64,000 bases of DNA. Origin: Actinobacteria bacterium IMCC26256. GTDB lineage: Bacteria > Actinomycetota > Acidimicrobiia > IMCC26256. This document shows, one piece after another, positions 42,061 to 50,517 of this stretch. Below the pieces are notes generated by a model. The model was given only the letters and a program-made list of their open reading frames with translations, was not told the DNA's origin and did not search any database. Position 1 is the first letter of the stretch, and each line of letters begins with the position of its first letter. The stretch lies in contig CP011489.1 in NCBI GenBank assembly GCA_001023575.1, positions 682,001-746,000 of the forward strand, written 5' to 3'. The translations under genes and the position numbers were made by a program.

Positions 42061-43641
42061 ATGCTCTCGATCTGGTGCCTTGATTGGCCCATTGTTGCGG
42101 CGCGAGCGCAAGAGCCTTCTCTAGAAGGGGTTCCTGTGGCTGTCCTCGTACGATCTCGGATTCTCGCGGCATCTACAGAGGCGCGAAATGTTGGTGTGAT
42201 ATCTGGTCTACGCCGTCGTGAGGCAGAGGCGCGTTGCCCCGGTATCGAGATAAGGGAGGCTGATCCTTCGTCTGAGGCTCGGGCATTTGAGGTAGTAGCG
42301 CGCTGCATCGAGACGCTTACTCCTCGTATAGAGATTGAGCGCCCTGGCATTCTCTCTTTCCCAACCCGCGGCCCATCGCGTTACTTCGGTGGCGATGAGT
42401 CTCTAGTCGCCGCAGTCTTAGCTGCGTTAAAGACTGCTGGGGTAGAGGAGGCAAGAGTGGGTATCGCTGATGGAGTCTTCGCCGCTCGCCTTGCAGCGCG
42501 CTCGAGCATTGTTGTGCCACGGAACGCAACCCCTGAGTTTCTTGCCCCTTGGTCTGTAGTGCATCTTGGGGAGCCCAATCTCTCTGGCGTGCTGATGCGT
42601 TTAGGGATACGCACGCTTGGCGACTTTGGGGCCTTACCGGTTGGTTCAGTAGTGGCTCGCTTTGGTGCGCAGGGATTAGAGGCGCATCGTCTTTCTATCG
42701 GCGAGGAGCGTTACCCTCCTGCACTCTCAACCCCACCAGCTGACCTTGTTGAGTCATGCGTTATAGACCCGCCATCGAATCGTGTCGATGAAGCTGCATT
42801 TATAGGCAAAACTCTTGCAGATCGATTACTTGAGCGCCTTGCTGCTCTTGGTCTTGCATGCACACGTGTTGTGATCGCATGTGAGACCGAGCATGGCGAG
42901 TCGCTAGAGCGTTGCTGGCGTCATGAGGGAGCACTTACCCCCGCAACACTTGCAACGAGAGTTAGGTGGCAGCTTGATGGCTGGCTCACCGAGTCCGGTG
43001 GGTTATCTGGCGGCTTGACGCTCCTTAGGCTTATCCCCGACGAAGTGATTCCTGCGGGTGGGAGTCAACTTGGATTCTGGGGTGGGGATCAAGCAGGTGC
43101 AGATCGGGCATCGCGCGTCTTTGCGCGCGTCCAGGGGATGCTCGGCCCCGATTCTGTAGTGACAGCGGTTGAGCAGGGTGGACGCACGCCCATAGAACGC
43201 GTGCGATGGGTTACATGGGGAGAGCCGCGTCTTGTTGATTTCAGAGGAGAGGGAGGAAAGCATCGAGGTACGGGTATGAGAGGCGCAGGTGCGAGTGGTG
43301 GGCATATCAACGCGGAGTCTTGGCCTGGAGCAGTACCTGGCCCTGCACCAGCGCGTGTCTTTGATCCTCCATATTCAGCGCAACTTCTAGATAGCAAGTC
43401 TCGACCTGTCTTGGTAAATGCACGAGGGGATGTTTCATCTACGCCGGCGATATTGAAGAGTGCAGCGTTGCCTGGTCAGGGAGGAGAGGTATCAGCATGG
43501 GCTGGCCCTTGGGCTCAAGATGTTCGATGGTGGGACCCTCTCGGGGAGCGCCGAGTGCTCTGGCATGTAGTCGTAGGGGATGTGGCATGCCTAGTGAGAG
43601 TTGAGCATGGGCGTGCCACCCTTGATGCGATCTATGACTGA
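42061..43641 (+). CDS. imuB: ImuB, catalytically inactive Y-family polymerase homologue
   Basis: 526 residues from ATG 42061 (GGGGA five bases upstream; an in-frame ATG at 42049 has no such site). The fold follows DinB-type polymerases but the N-terminal catalytic motif is replaced (SIWCLDWPIVAA instead of DMDAFFA), so it lacks polymerase acids, as in known ImuB. A beta-clamp-binding motif QLGFWG is seen at about residue 336. Thumb and little-finger-like regions follow (LGIRTLGDFGALP). ImuB is the hub linking ImuA', DnaE2 and the clamp during mutagenic repair. Confidence 0.92.
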   Translation: MLSIWCLDWPIVAARAQEPSLEGVPVAVLVRSRILAASTEARNVGVISGLRRREAEARCPGIEIREADPSSEARAFEVVARCIETLTPRIEIERPGILSFPTRGPSRYFGGDESLVAAVLAALKTAGVEEARVGIADGVFAARLAARSSIVVPRNATPEFLAPWSVVHLGEPNLSGVLMRLGIRTLGDFGALPVGSVVARFGAQGLEAHRLSIGEERYPPALSTPPADLVESCVIDPPSNRVDEAAFIGKTLADRLLERLAALGLACTRVVIACETEHGESLERCWRHEGALTPATLATRVRWQLDGWLTESGGLSGGLTLLRLIPDEVIPAGGSQLGFWGGDQAGADRASRVFARVQGMLGPDSVVTAVEQGGRTPIERVRWVTWGEPRLVDFRGEGGKHRGTGMRGAGASGGHINAESWPGAVPGPAPARVFDPPYSAQLLDSKSRPVLVNARGDVSSTPAILKSAALPGQGGEVSAWAGPWAQDVRWWDPLGERRVLWHVVVGDVACLVRVEHGRATLDAIYD

Positions 43642-43753
43642 GGAGATGTATTACTGAAGGGATGTGGTCAGAGTGGGTGCGATCGGTGTTTTAAGCGGAT
43701 TCTCTGGGGATTTTTGTCCTCCCTCTTTTAGTTGTCACACCCCTGTTTTAGAG

Positions 43754-43769
43754 TCGAACATATGTTCGA
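43754..43769. promoter_or_regulatory. LexA (SOS) box over the start of the intact HNH gene
   Basis: The same 16-base palindrome, TCGAACATATGTTCGA, as at 35179. The ATG 43762 lies within it. TAGAGT at 43749-43754 is a plausible -10. The preceding bases (GTCACACCCCTG) are also shared with the first copy. Confidence 0.88.
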
Positions 43770-44994
43770 CCGACTGGATCAACTCACAACAGAGCTCGAG
43801 GCCTGCTTTGCCTCAATGGAGGTTGACTGCTTCGATGGTGCCCGGGCTGCAAGGTTGGTGAGCTGCGGGGAGCGAGTCCGGCGTCTTGGTGATGCGATCC
43901 GCACTATCGGTGTTGGCCAGGTCGAGCGCACCAATGGCTGGAGAGGCCAGGGCGCTAAGAGCGTTGCGGAGTGGCTATCTATCGAGACGGATTGTGCTCA
44001 CTACGAGGCCCAGTCGGTTGTAATGCTCGCTGGTCAGCTCCAACATTTACCTGTTACCCAGGCTGCACTGCGCTCTGGTCAACTCTCAGGCACACAGGCT
44101 GTAGAGGTTGCGCGTGGTGCGATCGTTGCACCTAATACTGAGACACAACTATTGAACCTCTCCAAGCATGTAACGGTGCGCGATCTGCGAGATGCAACCT
44201 CTCGAGTAGTTGCAGCGGCTACTAATGAAGCAGAGCGGCACAGGCAGGTGCATAAATCGCGTTACTTAAAGTCGTGGATAGATCTTGATGGTTCATTCAA
44301 TCTAAAAGCGCGCATGACGGCTGCTAATGGTGCGCTTGTAATGGCAGCACTCAAGCCGATACAGGATGAGATCTTTAAGTCGGCGCGCAAGAGTGGTGCA
44401 CATGAAAGACCGGAGGCCTACGGAGCAGATGCGCTTATGGCGCTCTGTGAGAAGGCTAATCACGCTGCCTCCGCTCCAGCGGCGGGCGCGAGTAGAACGA
44501 AGACGACTCGATCTAATGCTGTGATGCATATTCGTGTCGACATAGATGCCCTCAAGCGTGGGCATACCGAACACGGCGAGATATGTGAAATTGCTGGAGT
44601 TGGCCCGATACCAGTGGCGACTGCAACTGAGTATTTGGGCGAGGCATTCTTAAAGCTTCTTGTTGTCGATGGGGTAGATATCAAGACGGTTGCGCATATG
44701 GGGCGACACATCCCTGCACCACTGCGAACAGCGGTTGAAGAACGCGACCGTGTCTGCCAAGTACCGATGTGCGACATGAGTGTTGGCCTAGAGATTGATC
44801 ACATCAAACCCTTCGCTGAGGGTGGCGCCGCAAGCTTGGAGAATCTGGTGCGGCTCTGTAAGCGCCATCACCTTAAAAAAACGCACGATGGTTACCGACT
44901 CATCAAGGTAGAGGCCGGCGAGGGTGAGATTGGCGTGGAGCAGGAGGCCAGGTGGGATTGGAGAGCACCACCGGATTTAAGGAACACCGGGTAG
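43762..44994 (+). CDS. DUF222/HNH endonuclease (13E12 family), intact, SOS-controlled
   Basis: 410 residues from ATG 43762 (MFDRLDQL), chosen because the paralogue at 35186 starts at the same place; the frame is open 10 codons further. The N-terminal DUF222 region (about 1-300) is largely helical. The C-terminal HNH nuclease has CQVPMCD, then IDHIKPFAEGGAASLENL and CKRHH, giving the His-Asn-His residues and two Cys pairs for zinc. 13E12-family members with SOS boxes are known in mycobacteria. It lies between imuB and dnaE2 with its own LexA box, so it should be induced with the mutasome. Its DNA target is unknown. Confidence 0.9.
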   Translation: MFDRLDQLTTELEACFASMEVDCFDGARAARLVSCGERVRRLGDAIRTIGVGQVERTNGWRGQGAKSVAEWLSIETDCAHYEAQSVVMLAGQLQHLPVTQAALRSGQLSGTQAVEVARGAIVAPNTETQLLNLSKHVTVRDLRDATSRVVAAATNEAERHRQVHKSRYLKSWIDLDGSFNLKARMTAANGALVMAALKPIQDEIFKSARKSGAHERPEAYGADALMALCEKANHAASAPAAGASRTKTTRSNAVMHIRVDIDALKRGHTEHGEICEIAGVGPIPVATATEYLGEAFLKLLVVDGVDIKTVAHMGRHIPAPLRTAVEERDRVCQVPMCDMSVGLEIDHIKPFAEGGAASLENLVRLCKRHHLKKTHDGYRLIKVEAGEGEIGVEQEARWDWRAPPDLRNTG

Positions 44995-45037
44995 CGCCGG
45001 GTAGTGCCGGGTAATGCCGGGTAATGCCGGGTATTTG
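44981..45037 (+). repeat. 10-base tandem repeat after the HNH gene
   Basis: Consecutive units GTAGCGCCGG, GTAGTGCCGG, GTAATGCCGG, GTAATGCCGG begin at 44991, flanked by degenerate copies on both sides (GGAACACCGG before, GTATTTGGGC after). The HNH stop codon TAG (44992-44994) lies in the first unit. Confidence 0.85.
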
Positions 45038-45073
45038 GGCAGGGAGCAGGGCAAATAATTGGGGCTTGTGGTA

Positions 45074-45087
45074 CGAACGTGTGTTCG
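45074..45087. promoter_or_regulatory. LexA (SOS) box upstream of dnaE2
   Basis: CGAACGTGTGTTCG has both exact half-sites of the actinobacterial SOS consensus. It lies 90 bases before the dnaE2 ATG, leaving room for a promoter and a conventional leader. Confidence 0.87.
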
Positions 45088-45177
45088 ATACTCTCAGATC
45101 CTTATGCCGTCAGAGATCGACCCAGATCTACCTCGGGTCTACGCAGTAGTCCCTCGAAAACCGAAAGGAGCAGCGCC

Positions 45178-48100
45178 ATGAGCAATCAATCCAAGAGCCC
45201 CGCGGGTAATGCCGTGCGCAGCGCCTCCGGCAGAGGCTTGAGCGTGGGCCGATCCCATAAGTCCCATAAGTATGCAGAGCTGCACTGCCATACGAACTTC
45301 TCTTTCCTCGATGGGGCAAGCCACCCTGAAGAGTTAGTGGAGGAGGCTTACAGGCTCGGCCTAAGTGCTCTCGCCACTACCGATCACGATGGCCTCTACG
45401 CAGTGGTTCGCAGCGCCGTAGCGGCTCGCACCCTTGGTCTCCCGACAGTCTTTGGAGCGGAGATCACCCTCACCTCCGAGCATGTTTTGCAGGGCAGTTC
45501 TTCTAATAAAAGTGCTCTGGATAACTCTGCAGATCCACATGGAGCGCATCTCCTAGTTCTTGCAGAGGGTGTATCTGGCTACTCCGCTCTATCTAGAGCT
45601 ATTAGCGAGGCCCAGATGCGCGGCTCTAAGGGCGCACCTATATCGACGCTCTCTGATCTTGCAGCATCCCCTGCTGCGGGTAGAAGTTGGTTCGTGCTCA
45701 CAGGGTGCCGTAAGGGAACCGTTCCATCGGCACTTATAAACGAAGGCCCTGCCGCTGCACGCACTGCACTTGATCGTCTCGTCTCTGATTTTGGGCGAGA
45801 CCGTGTCTTTGTGGAGTTATGGGATCACGGAGATCCACTAGATAGGCCTCGTAACGATGCCCTAAGCGAGATTGCATCAAGAGCAGGTGTCGAGGTTGTT
45901 GCTACAAACAATGTTCACTATGCAACCCCCGCCGATCATCGTCTCGCAACTGCACTAGCTGCGGTACGTGCGCGCCGTTCTCTAGATGAGATGGATGGAT
46001 GGCTACCCGCGGCTCCATTCGCTCATCTGCGTAGCCCCGCCGAGCAGGCACGACGCTTTGCTCGCTACCCAGGAGCAGTGGAGCGCACCGTAGAGATTGC
46101 AGAGGCCGCGGCCTTTGACCTGCGTATTGCGGTACCGAACTTGCCTGATTACCCAGTCCCGGATGGCCACGATGAGATGTCGTGGTTGAGGGTTCTGACA
46201 ACACATGGAGCAGCGGTTAAGTACCCATCAACGCACCCACAGTATGGCGAGGCGATGCGTCAGATTGATTATGAGTTAAGTGTTATTGATCAGATGGGTT
46301 TCCCGGGCTACTTCTTACTTCTCCATGACATTGTCGAGTTCTGTCGTCGCCAAGATATCTATTGCCAGGGGAGAGGTAGCGCTGCGAATAGCGCAGTCTG
46401 TTACGCGCTAGGTGTAACAAAGGCCGATGCTGTCGCTCTTGGGCTCTTATTTGAGAGGTTCTTATCGACAGAGCGTGATGGACCGCCCGATATTGATTTA
46501 GATATCGAGCATCAAAGACGCGAGGAGGTGATCCAGTATGTATACGAACGCTACGGACGTGATCGCGCAGCCCAGGTTGCAAATGTCATTACCTATAGAT
46601 CGCGCTCTGCCTTACGTGACATGGCAAAGGCATGTGGACTCTCGCCAGGGCATGCTGATGCACTTACACGCCAACTAGATAGACGTAGATCTGGCGAGGA
46701 TGCTTTTGCTGCTCTAGCGAGTGGCGAGGACGGAGCGCCGGCCCCACCCCTTGTCCTAGAGCTAGCTACTGCAGTGCGTAATTTCCCCAGGCATCTTGGG
46801 ATTCACTCCGGCGGAATGGTTATGGCAGATCGCCCTCTTATCGAGTGCTGCCCAGTGGAGTGGGGGCGTATGGAGGGGAGGTCTGTGCTGCAGTGGGATA
46901 AAGAAGACTGTGCCGCTGCAGGTTTAGTGAAGTTTGATCTTCTAGGGCTCGGCATGCTCACTGCCTTGCACATGGCTGTTGATTTGGTACGCGAGCATGA
47001 AGGGGTTGAGATTGATCTTGCGACTATTCCCCAAGAGGACGAGGTCTACGACCTGCTCTGCGCTGCGGACACCATCGGGGTCTTTCAGGTAGAGAGTCGA
47101 GCGCAGATGGCAACTCTCCCGCGCCTGCAGCCGCGTACTTTCTACGATCTAGTGGTTGAGGTAGCACTGATCAGACCTGGGCCCATACAGGGAGGTTCGG
47201 TGCACCCATACCTACGCAGGCGTATGGGAGAAGAGCCTGTTACCTACCTCCATCCGTTGCTAGAGCCCTGCCTTGCGAAGACTCTTGGGGTCCCGTTATT
47301 CCAAGAGCAGTTGATGCAGATGGCGATAGACGTGGCTGGCTTTACGGCCGGCGAGGCAGACCAACTCCGTCAGGCAATGGGCTCCAAGCGCTCGAAGCAA
47401 CGTATGGAGAGAATGCGTGAGCGACTTATGGCGGGCATGGCAGAGAGGGGTATAACCGGTGAGATCGCAGATGAGATTGCGAAGAAGTTAGAGGCTTTTG
47501 CAAATTTTGGATTCCCTGAGAGTCACTCGGTGAGCTTTGCCTACATCGTCTACTCAAGTGCTTGGATCAAGTATCACCATCCAGCGGAGTTCGCATGCGC
47601 ACTCCTTAACTCTCAGCCGATGGGTTTCTACTCGCCACATACGATTGTGCGCGATGCGCGTCGTCATGGAGTCGAGACTCTCGGTGCGTGTATTGCCCAG
47701 TCGAGGCGCGACTGCACTCTTGAGTCGCGTAGCGATGAAGCCGGACCTCAAGGGTTCCCTATGCGTGGATGGCATGCAGATCCATCGGTACATGCTCTGC
47801 GCCTTGGCCTGCGATATGTGCGCGGGCTTCCATCGGCCTTACTTAATCGCATCGACGCGGAGCGCGAGCAGGGGCCATTCGTCGATATTGAAGACTTTGC
47901 TCGCCGCACGGATGCCCCTGTAGATGCGCTTGAGTCGCTCGCTACTGCGGGTGCGTTCTCCATATTTGGTCATGACCGTCGTGAGGCCCTCTGGTCAGCC
48001 GGTGCACTTAGGGCAACTCGCCCAGGTATGCGCAGGCAGGCAGGCAGGGGAGCGAGTACGGGAGCAGGTAAAGGCTCGGTAGTTCGCTCCGATCGACTCC

Positions 48101-48561
48101 CGGGATTGGTCCCAGGGATGGAGGCCCCAACCCTGCCGGGCATGGAGCCCGAGGAGGTAGTCGCCGCCGATCTATGGGCAACCGGGATCTCTCCAGATCA
48201 CCACCCGACTGAGTTCTCTCGGGCAGACCTAGTTAAGCGCGGTGTCGTTACTACGGGCTCGTTGCGCGATACGCCACACGGAACCGTGGTTGAGGTTGCT
48301 GGGCTTGTGACACATCGTCAGCAACCGGAGACTGCAGGGGGCGTGGTCTTTATCAACCTTGAGGATGAAGACGGGCTTCTAAATGTGATCTGTACTGCTG
48401 CAGTCTGGGCCCGATATAAACGCATCGCAAGTCGATCCCCAGCACTCTGCGTACGAGGAATTTTAGAGCGACGTCGTGGGGTTACGAATCTCTTAGCTCA
48501 ACGCATTGAAGTGCTATCGATATCGCTTACTGGAGTACAGCGGTCCAGAGACTTCCGCTAG
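45178..48561 (+). CDS. dnaE2: Error-prone DNA polymerase III alpha subunit DnaE2
   Basis: 1127 residues from ATG 45178, which has AAAGGAG 8 bases upstream; the frame is open to 45079, but those codons cross the LexA box. N-terminal PHP domain (AELHCHTNFSFLDGASHPEE; TTDHDGLYAV), polymerase palm with PDIDLDIEHQRR aspartates (about 465), a helix-hairpin region, and a C-terminal OB fold (GTVVEVAGLVTHRQQPETAGG). DnaE2 is shorter than replicative DnaE and works with ImuA'/ImuB in damage-induced mutagenesis and lesion bypass. It is convergent with the GGDEF-EAL gene 20 bases away. Confidence 0.94.
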   Translation: MSNQSKSPAGNAVRSASGRGLSVGRSHKSHKYAELHCHTNFSFLDGASHPEELVEEAYRLGLSALATTDHDGLYAVVRSAVAARTLGLPTVFGAEITLTSEHVLQGSSSNKSALDNSADPHGAHLLVLAEGVSGYSALSRAISEAQMRGSKGAPISTLSDLAASPAAGRSWFVLTGCRKGTVPSALINEGPAAARTALDRLVSDFGRDRVFVELWDHGDPLDRPRNDALSEIASRAGVEVVATNNVHYATPADHRLATALAAVRARRSLDEMDGWLPAAPFAHLRSPAEQARRFARYPGAVERTVEIAEAAAFDLRIAVPNLPDYPVPDGHDEMSWLRVLTTHGAAVKYPSTHPQYGEAMRQIDYELSVIDQMGFPGYFLLLHDIVEFCRRQDIYCQGRGSAANSAVCYALGVTKADAVALGLLFERFLSTERDGPPDIDLDIEHQRREEVIQYVYERYGRDRAAQVANVITYRSRSALRDMAKACGLSPGHADALTRQLDRRRSGEDAFAALASGEDGAPAPPLVLELATAVRNFPRHLGIHSGGMVMADRPLIECCPVEWGRMEGRSVLQWDKEDCAAAGLVKFDLLGLGMLTALHMAVDLVREHEGVEIDLATIPQEDEVYDLLCAADTIGVFQVESRAQMATLPRLQPRTFYDLVVEVALIRPGPIQGGSVHPYLRRRMGEEPVTYLHPLLEPCLAKTLGVPLFQEQLMQMAIDVAGFTAGEADQLRQAMGSKRSKQRMERMRERLMAGMAERGITGEIADEIAKKLEAFANFGFPESHSVSFAYIVYSSAWIKYHHPAEFACALLNSQPMGFYSPHTIVRDARRHGVETLGACIAQSRRDCTLESRSDEAGPQGFPMRGWHADPSVHALRLGLRYVRGLPSALLNRIDAEREQGPFVDIEDFARRTDAPVDALESLATAGAFSIFGHDRREALWSAGALRATRPGMRRQAGRGASTGAGKGSVVRSDRLPGLVPGMEAPTLPGMEPEEVVAADLWATGISPDHHPTEFSRADLVKRGVVTTGSLRDTPHGTVVEVAGLVTHRQQPETAGGVVFINLEDEDGLLNVICTAAVWARYKRIASRSPALCVRGILERRRGVTNLLAQRIEVLSISLTGVQRSRDFR

Positions 48562-48580
48562 GTAGAGCCTTGCAAAAAAT

Positions 48581-50395
48581 CTACCGCGATGTTTTTGTAA
48601 CGGCGTCAGCGACGAGCTCGGTAATTTTTTCGGGTGATACTGAACGTGAGAATAAAAATCCTTGAGCAAAAACTACACCGAGCCCTAGAAGTAAATCACG
48701 CTGGGCCTCGGTCTCCACACCCTCCGCAACGCAGAATAAATCAAGAGCATCTGCCATCAGAATAATTGTCGCAAGCAACCCGCGATCGCGCTCAGACTCC
48801 ACAATCGTTGTTACAAAGGCTCGATCAATTTTCACAGCATTTACAGGCAAATCGCGCAGGTACGAGAGCGATGAGTATCCAGTTCCGAAGTCGTCGATGG
48901 CGATCCAAACCCCAAGAGCTCTAAGCCCTTGGAGTACTTCAACTGCTGAATTAACATCCTTAAGCACTACATACTCAGTAATCTCGATGGAGAGTCCACT
49001 TGGCTCTAGCCCGGACTCCGATAGAGCCTTAGAAACAAAATTAAGAAACCCAGGAGATAGCAGTTGAGTCGCTGAGACATTTACTGAGACGATAAAGTAG
49101 GGAATAGATTCTCTCCATTTTACTCCCCATCGCGCTGCCTCCTCTAGAACAATTTCACCAATCGAACTGATGAATCCATGCTCTTCGGCGATCGAGATAA
49201 ATTCGCCTGGCTGCAGTAGGCGCCCGTCAGGTCTGCGCCACCTCACTAGAGCCTCAGCAGAATAAATACTCCCTGTCCTCATGTCGACCAAGGGTTGAAA
49301 CTCAACCTCAAATTGCCTTTGGAGGAGGGCATCACTAAGTGCACCTGCAGTCTCGATGGCGTGGTCTGTCGTTATACGGAGTGCATCATCAAAGAAGGCG
49401 ACTCGGTCTTTGCCCTCTGCCTTCGCTTCATACATAGCTAGGTCGGCTTGGTGTATCAGGCTGTCTCCACTGATTCCAGAATTTGGTCCCGCAACCGCAA
49501 TACCAACACTGGCGGAGAGATTGGCGCTTGCAGGGGCTGCACTCCGCGAACTCGAGAGAGGAATTTGCACACGTAGTACATCTGTAATGCGTGTTGCTAC
49601 CTGTAACGCTATTTCCTCTGCATCTCCTGGTGGCAGATCTTCAATAAGAACAATAAATTCGTCTCCGCCAAAACGCCCTACGGTATCTCCTGGACGCACG
49701 GCTCTAGTAAGGCGGTGCGCTACCTCCATAAGCGCTTCGTCTCCCCCGATGTGTCCGAATCCATCGTTGATTGACTTAAAGCGATCAAGATCAACAAACG
49801 CAATAGCGGTTGCAAGGCCATTGCGAGTATTGCGCGAGATGGCATGGATGACAAGTGTCTGGAAAAGGGAGTGGTTTGGAAGATTAGTAAGGCGGTCATG
49901 CGTTGCTTGATGCTGAAGCGTTTCTTCTAGCGCTTTGGTACTCGAAATATCACGAGAGATGCTGGAGAAAAACGATGGAGAGCCATCCTCGAGTGTGTGA
50001 ACTGTCGTTACCTGCGAGACAGGAAAGGTTCGTCCAGACCTGTGCTTGAGCCTCAACTCTCCAGACCAACTCCCCGTTGCGATGAGGCTCTCAATGATGG
50101 CGTCTGAGACTCGGGAGTAGAACTCTAAATCGAAGAAATTTACCGAGTCGAGCAGCGTTACATCTTCATCGTCCTCTATGCCAAGGGCCGAGCGGGCTGC
50201 CGGATTGAGGTAGAAGAAAGATCCATCGACGCTAGTTATGCCAACAAAGTCACTAGTTGCTTCGCAGATTGCCTCAAAGCGTAGAGCCCACATCTCCGCA
50301 TTCAGAAGAGCGGAGGATTCCAAGGCCAACTTCTCGGAATCCTGACTTGCGGAGTCCTCGTTGCGACCGCTTTTAGAGCCGCCGATCTTGGGCAT
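48581..50395 (-). CDS. PAS-GGDEF-EAL cyclic-di-GMP signalling protein
   Basis: 604 residues. A PAS sensor domain (about 40-155: FEAICEATSDFVGITSVDGSFFYLNPAARSALG), a GGDEF diguanylate cyclase domain with intact RFGGDEFIVL (about 243-252), and an EAL phosphodiesterase domain with intact YSAEALVRWRRP (about 365) and DDFGTGYSSL (about 505). Both catalytic signatures look complete, so it could make or break c-di-GMP depending on the PAS input. No transmembrane segment is seen; it is cytoplasmic. The gene is divergent from the P-type ATPase. Confidence 0.92.
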   Translation of the reverse strand: MPKIGGSKSGRNEDSASQDSEKLALESSALLNAEMWALRFEAICEATSDFVGITSVDGSFFYLNPAARSALGIEDDEDVTLLDSVNFFDLEFYSRVSDAIIESLIATGSWSGELRLKHRSGRTFPVSQVTTVHTLEDGSPSFFSSISRDISSTKALEETLQHQATHDRLTNLPNHSLFQTLVIHAISRNTRNGLATAIAFVDLDRFKSINDGFGHIGGDEALMEVAHRLTRAVRPGDTVGRFGGDEFIVLIEDLPPGDAEEIALQVATRITDVLRVQIPLSSSRSAAPASANLSASVGIAVAGPNSGISGDSLIHQADLAMYEAKAEGKDRVAFFDDALRITTDHAIETAGALSDALLQRQFEVEFQPLVDMRTGSIYSAEALVRWRRPDGRLLQPGEFISIAEEHGFISSIGEIVLEEAARWGVKWRESIPYFIVSVNVSATQLLSPGFLNFVSKALSESGLEPSGLSIEITEYVVLKDVNSAVEVLQGLRALGVWIAIDDFGTGYSSLSYLRDLPVNAVKIDRAFVTTIVESERDRGLLATIILMADALDLFCVAEGVETEAQRDLLLGLGVVFAQGFLFSRSVSPEKITELVADAVTKTSR

Positions 50396-50517
50396 CAGCG
50401 GAACCCAAAACTCACTCTTAAAGATGCTTTGATTGTCATTAGGTATTTGACTCTAGACGGAGTTGATTCTCCACCGTAGAAGCCGCTCGTCTGGTTTCTC
50501 AGGTAGATTTCCCACCT

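Noticed and set aside
42039-44574. Several 90-105-codon frames on the strand opposite imuB and the HNH gene
   Set aside because: All are shadows of strongly supported genes, with no ribosome binding sites or recognisable products.
45079-45177. Earlier start for dnaE2
   Set aside because: It begins within the LexA box and promoter region; ATG 45178 has AAAGGAG at ideal distance.
48562-48590. GGTAGA/TCTACC inverted repeat at the end of dnaE2
   Set aside because: Six base pairs with a long loop containing a run of A; could be a weak terminator for the convergent gene pair, but too slight to call as a feature.
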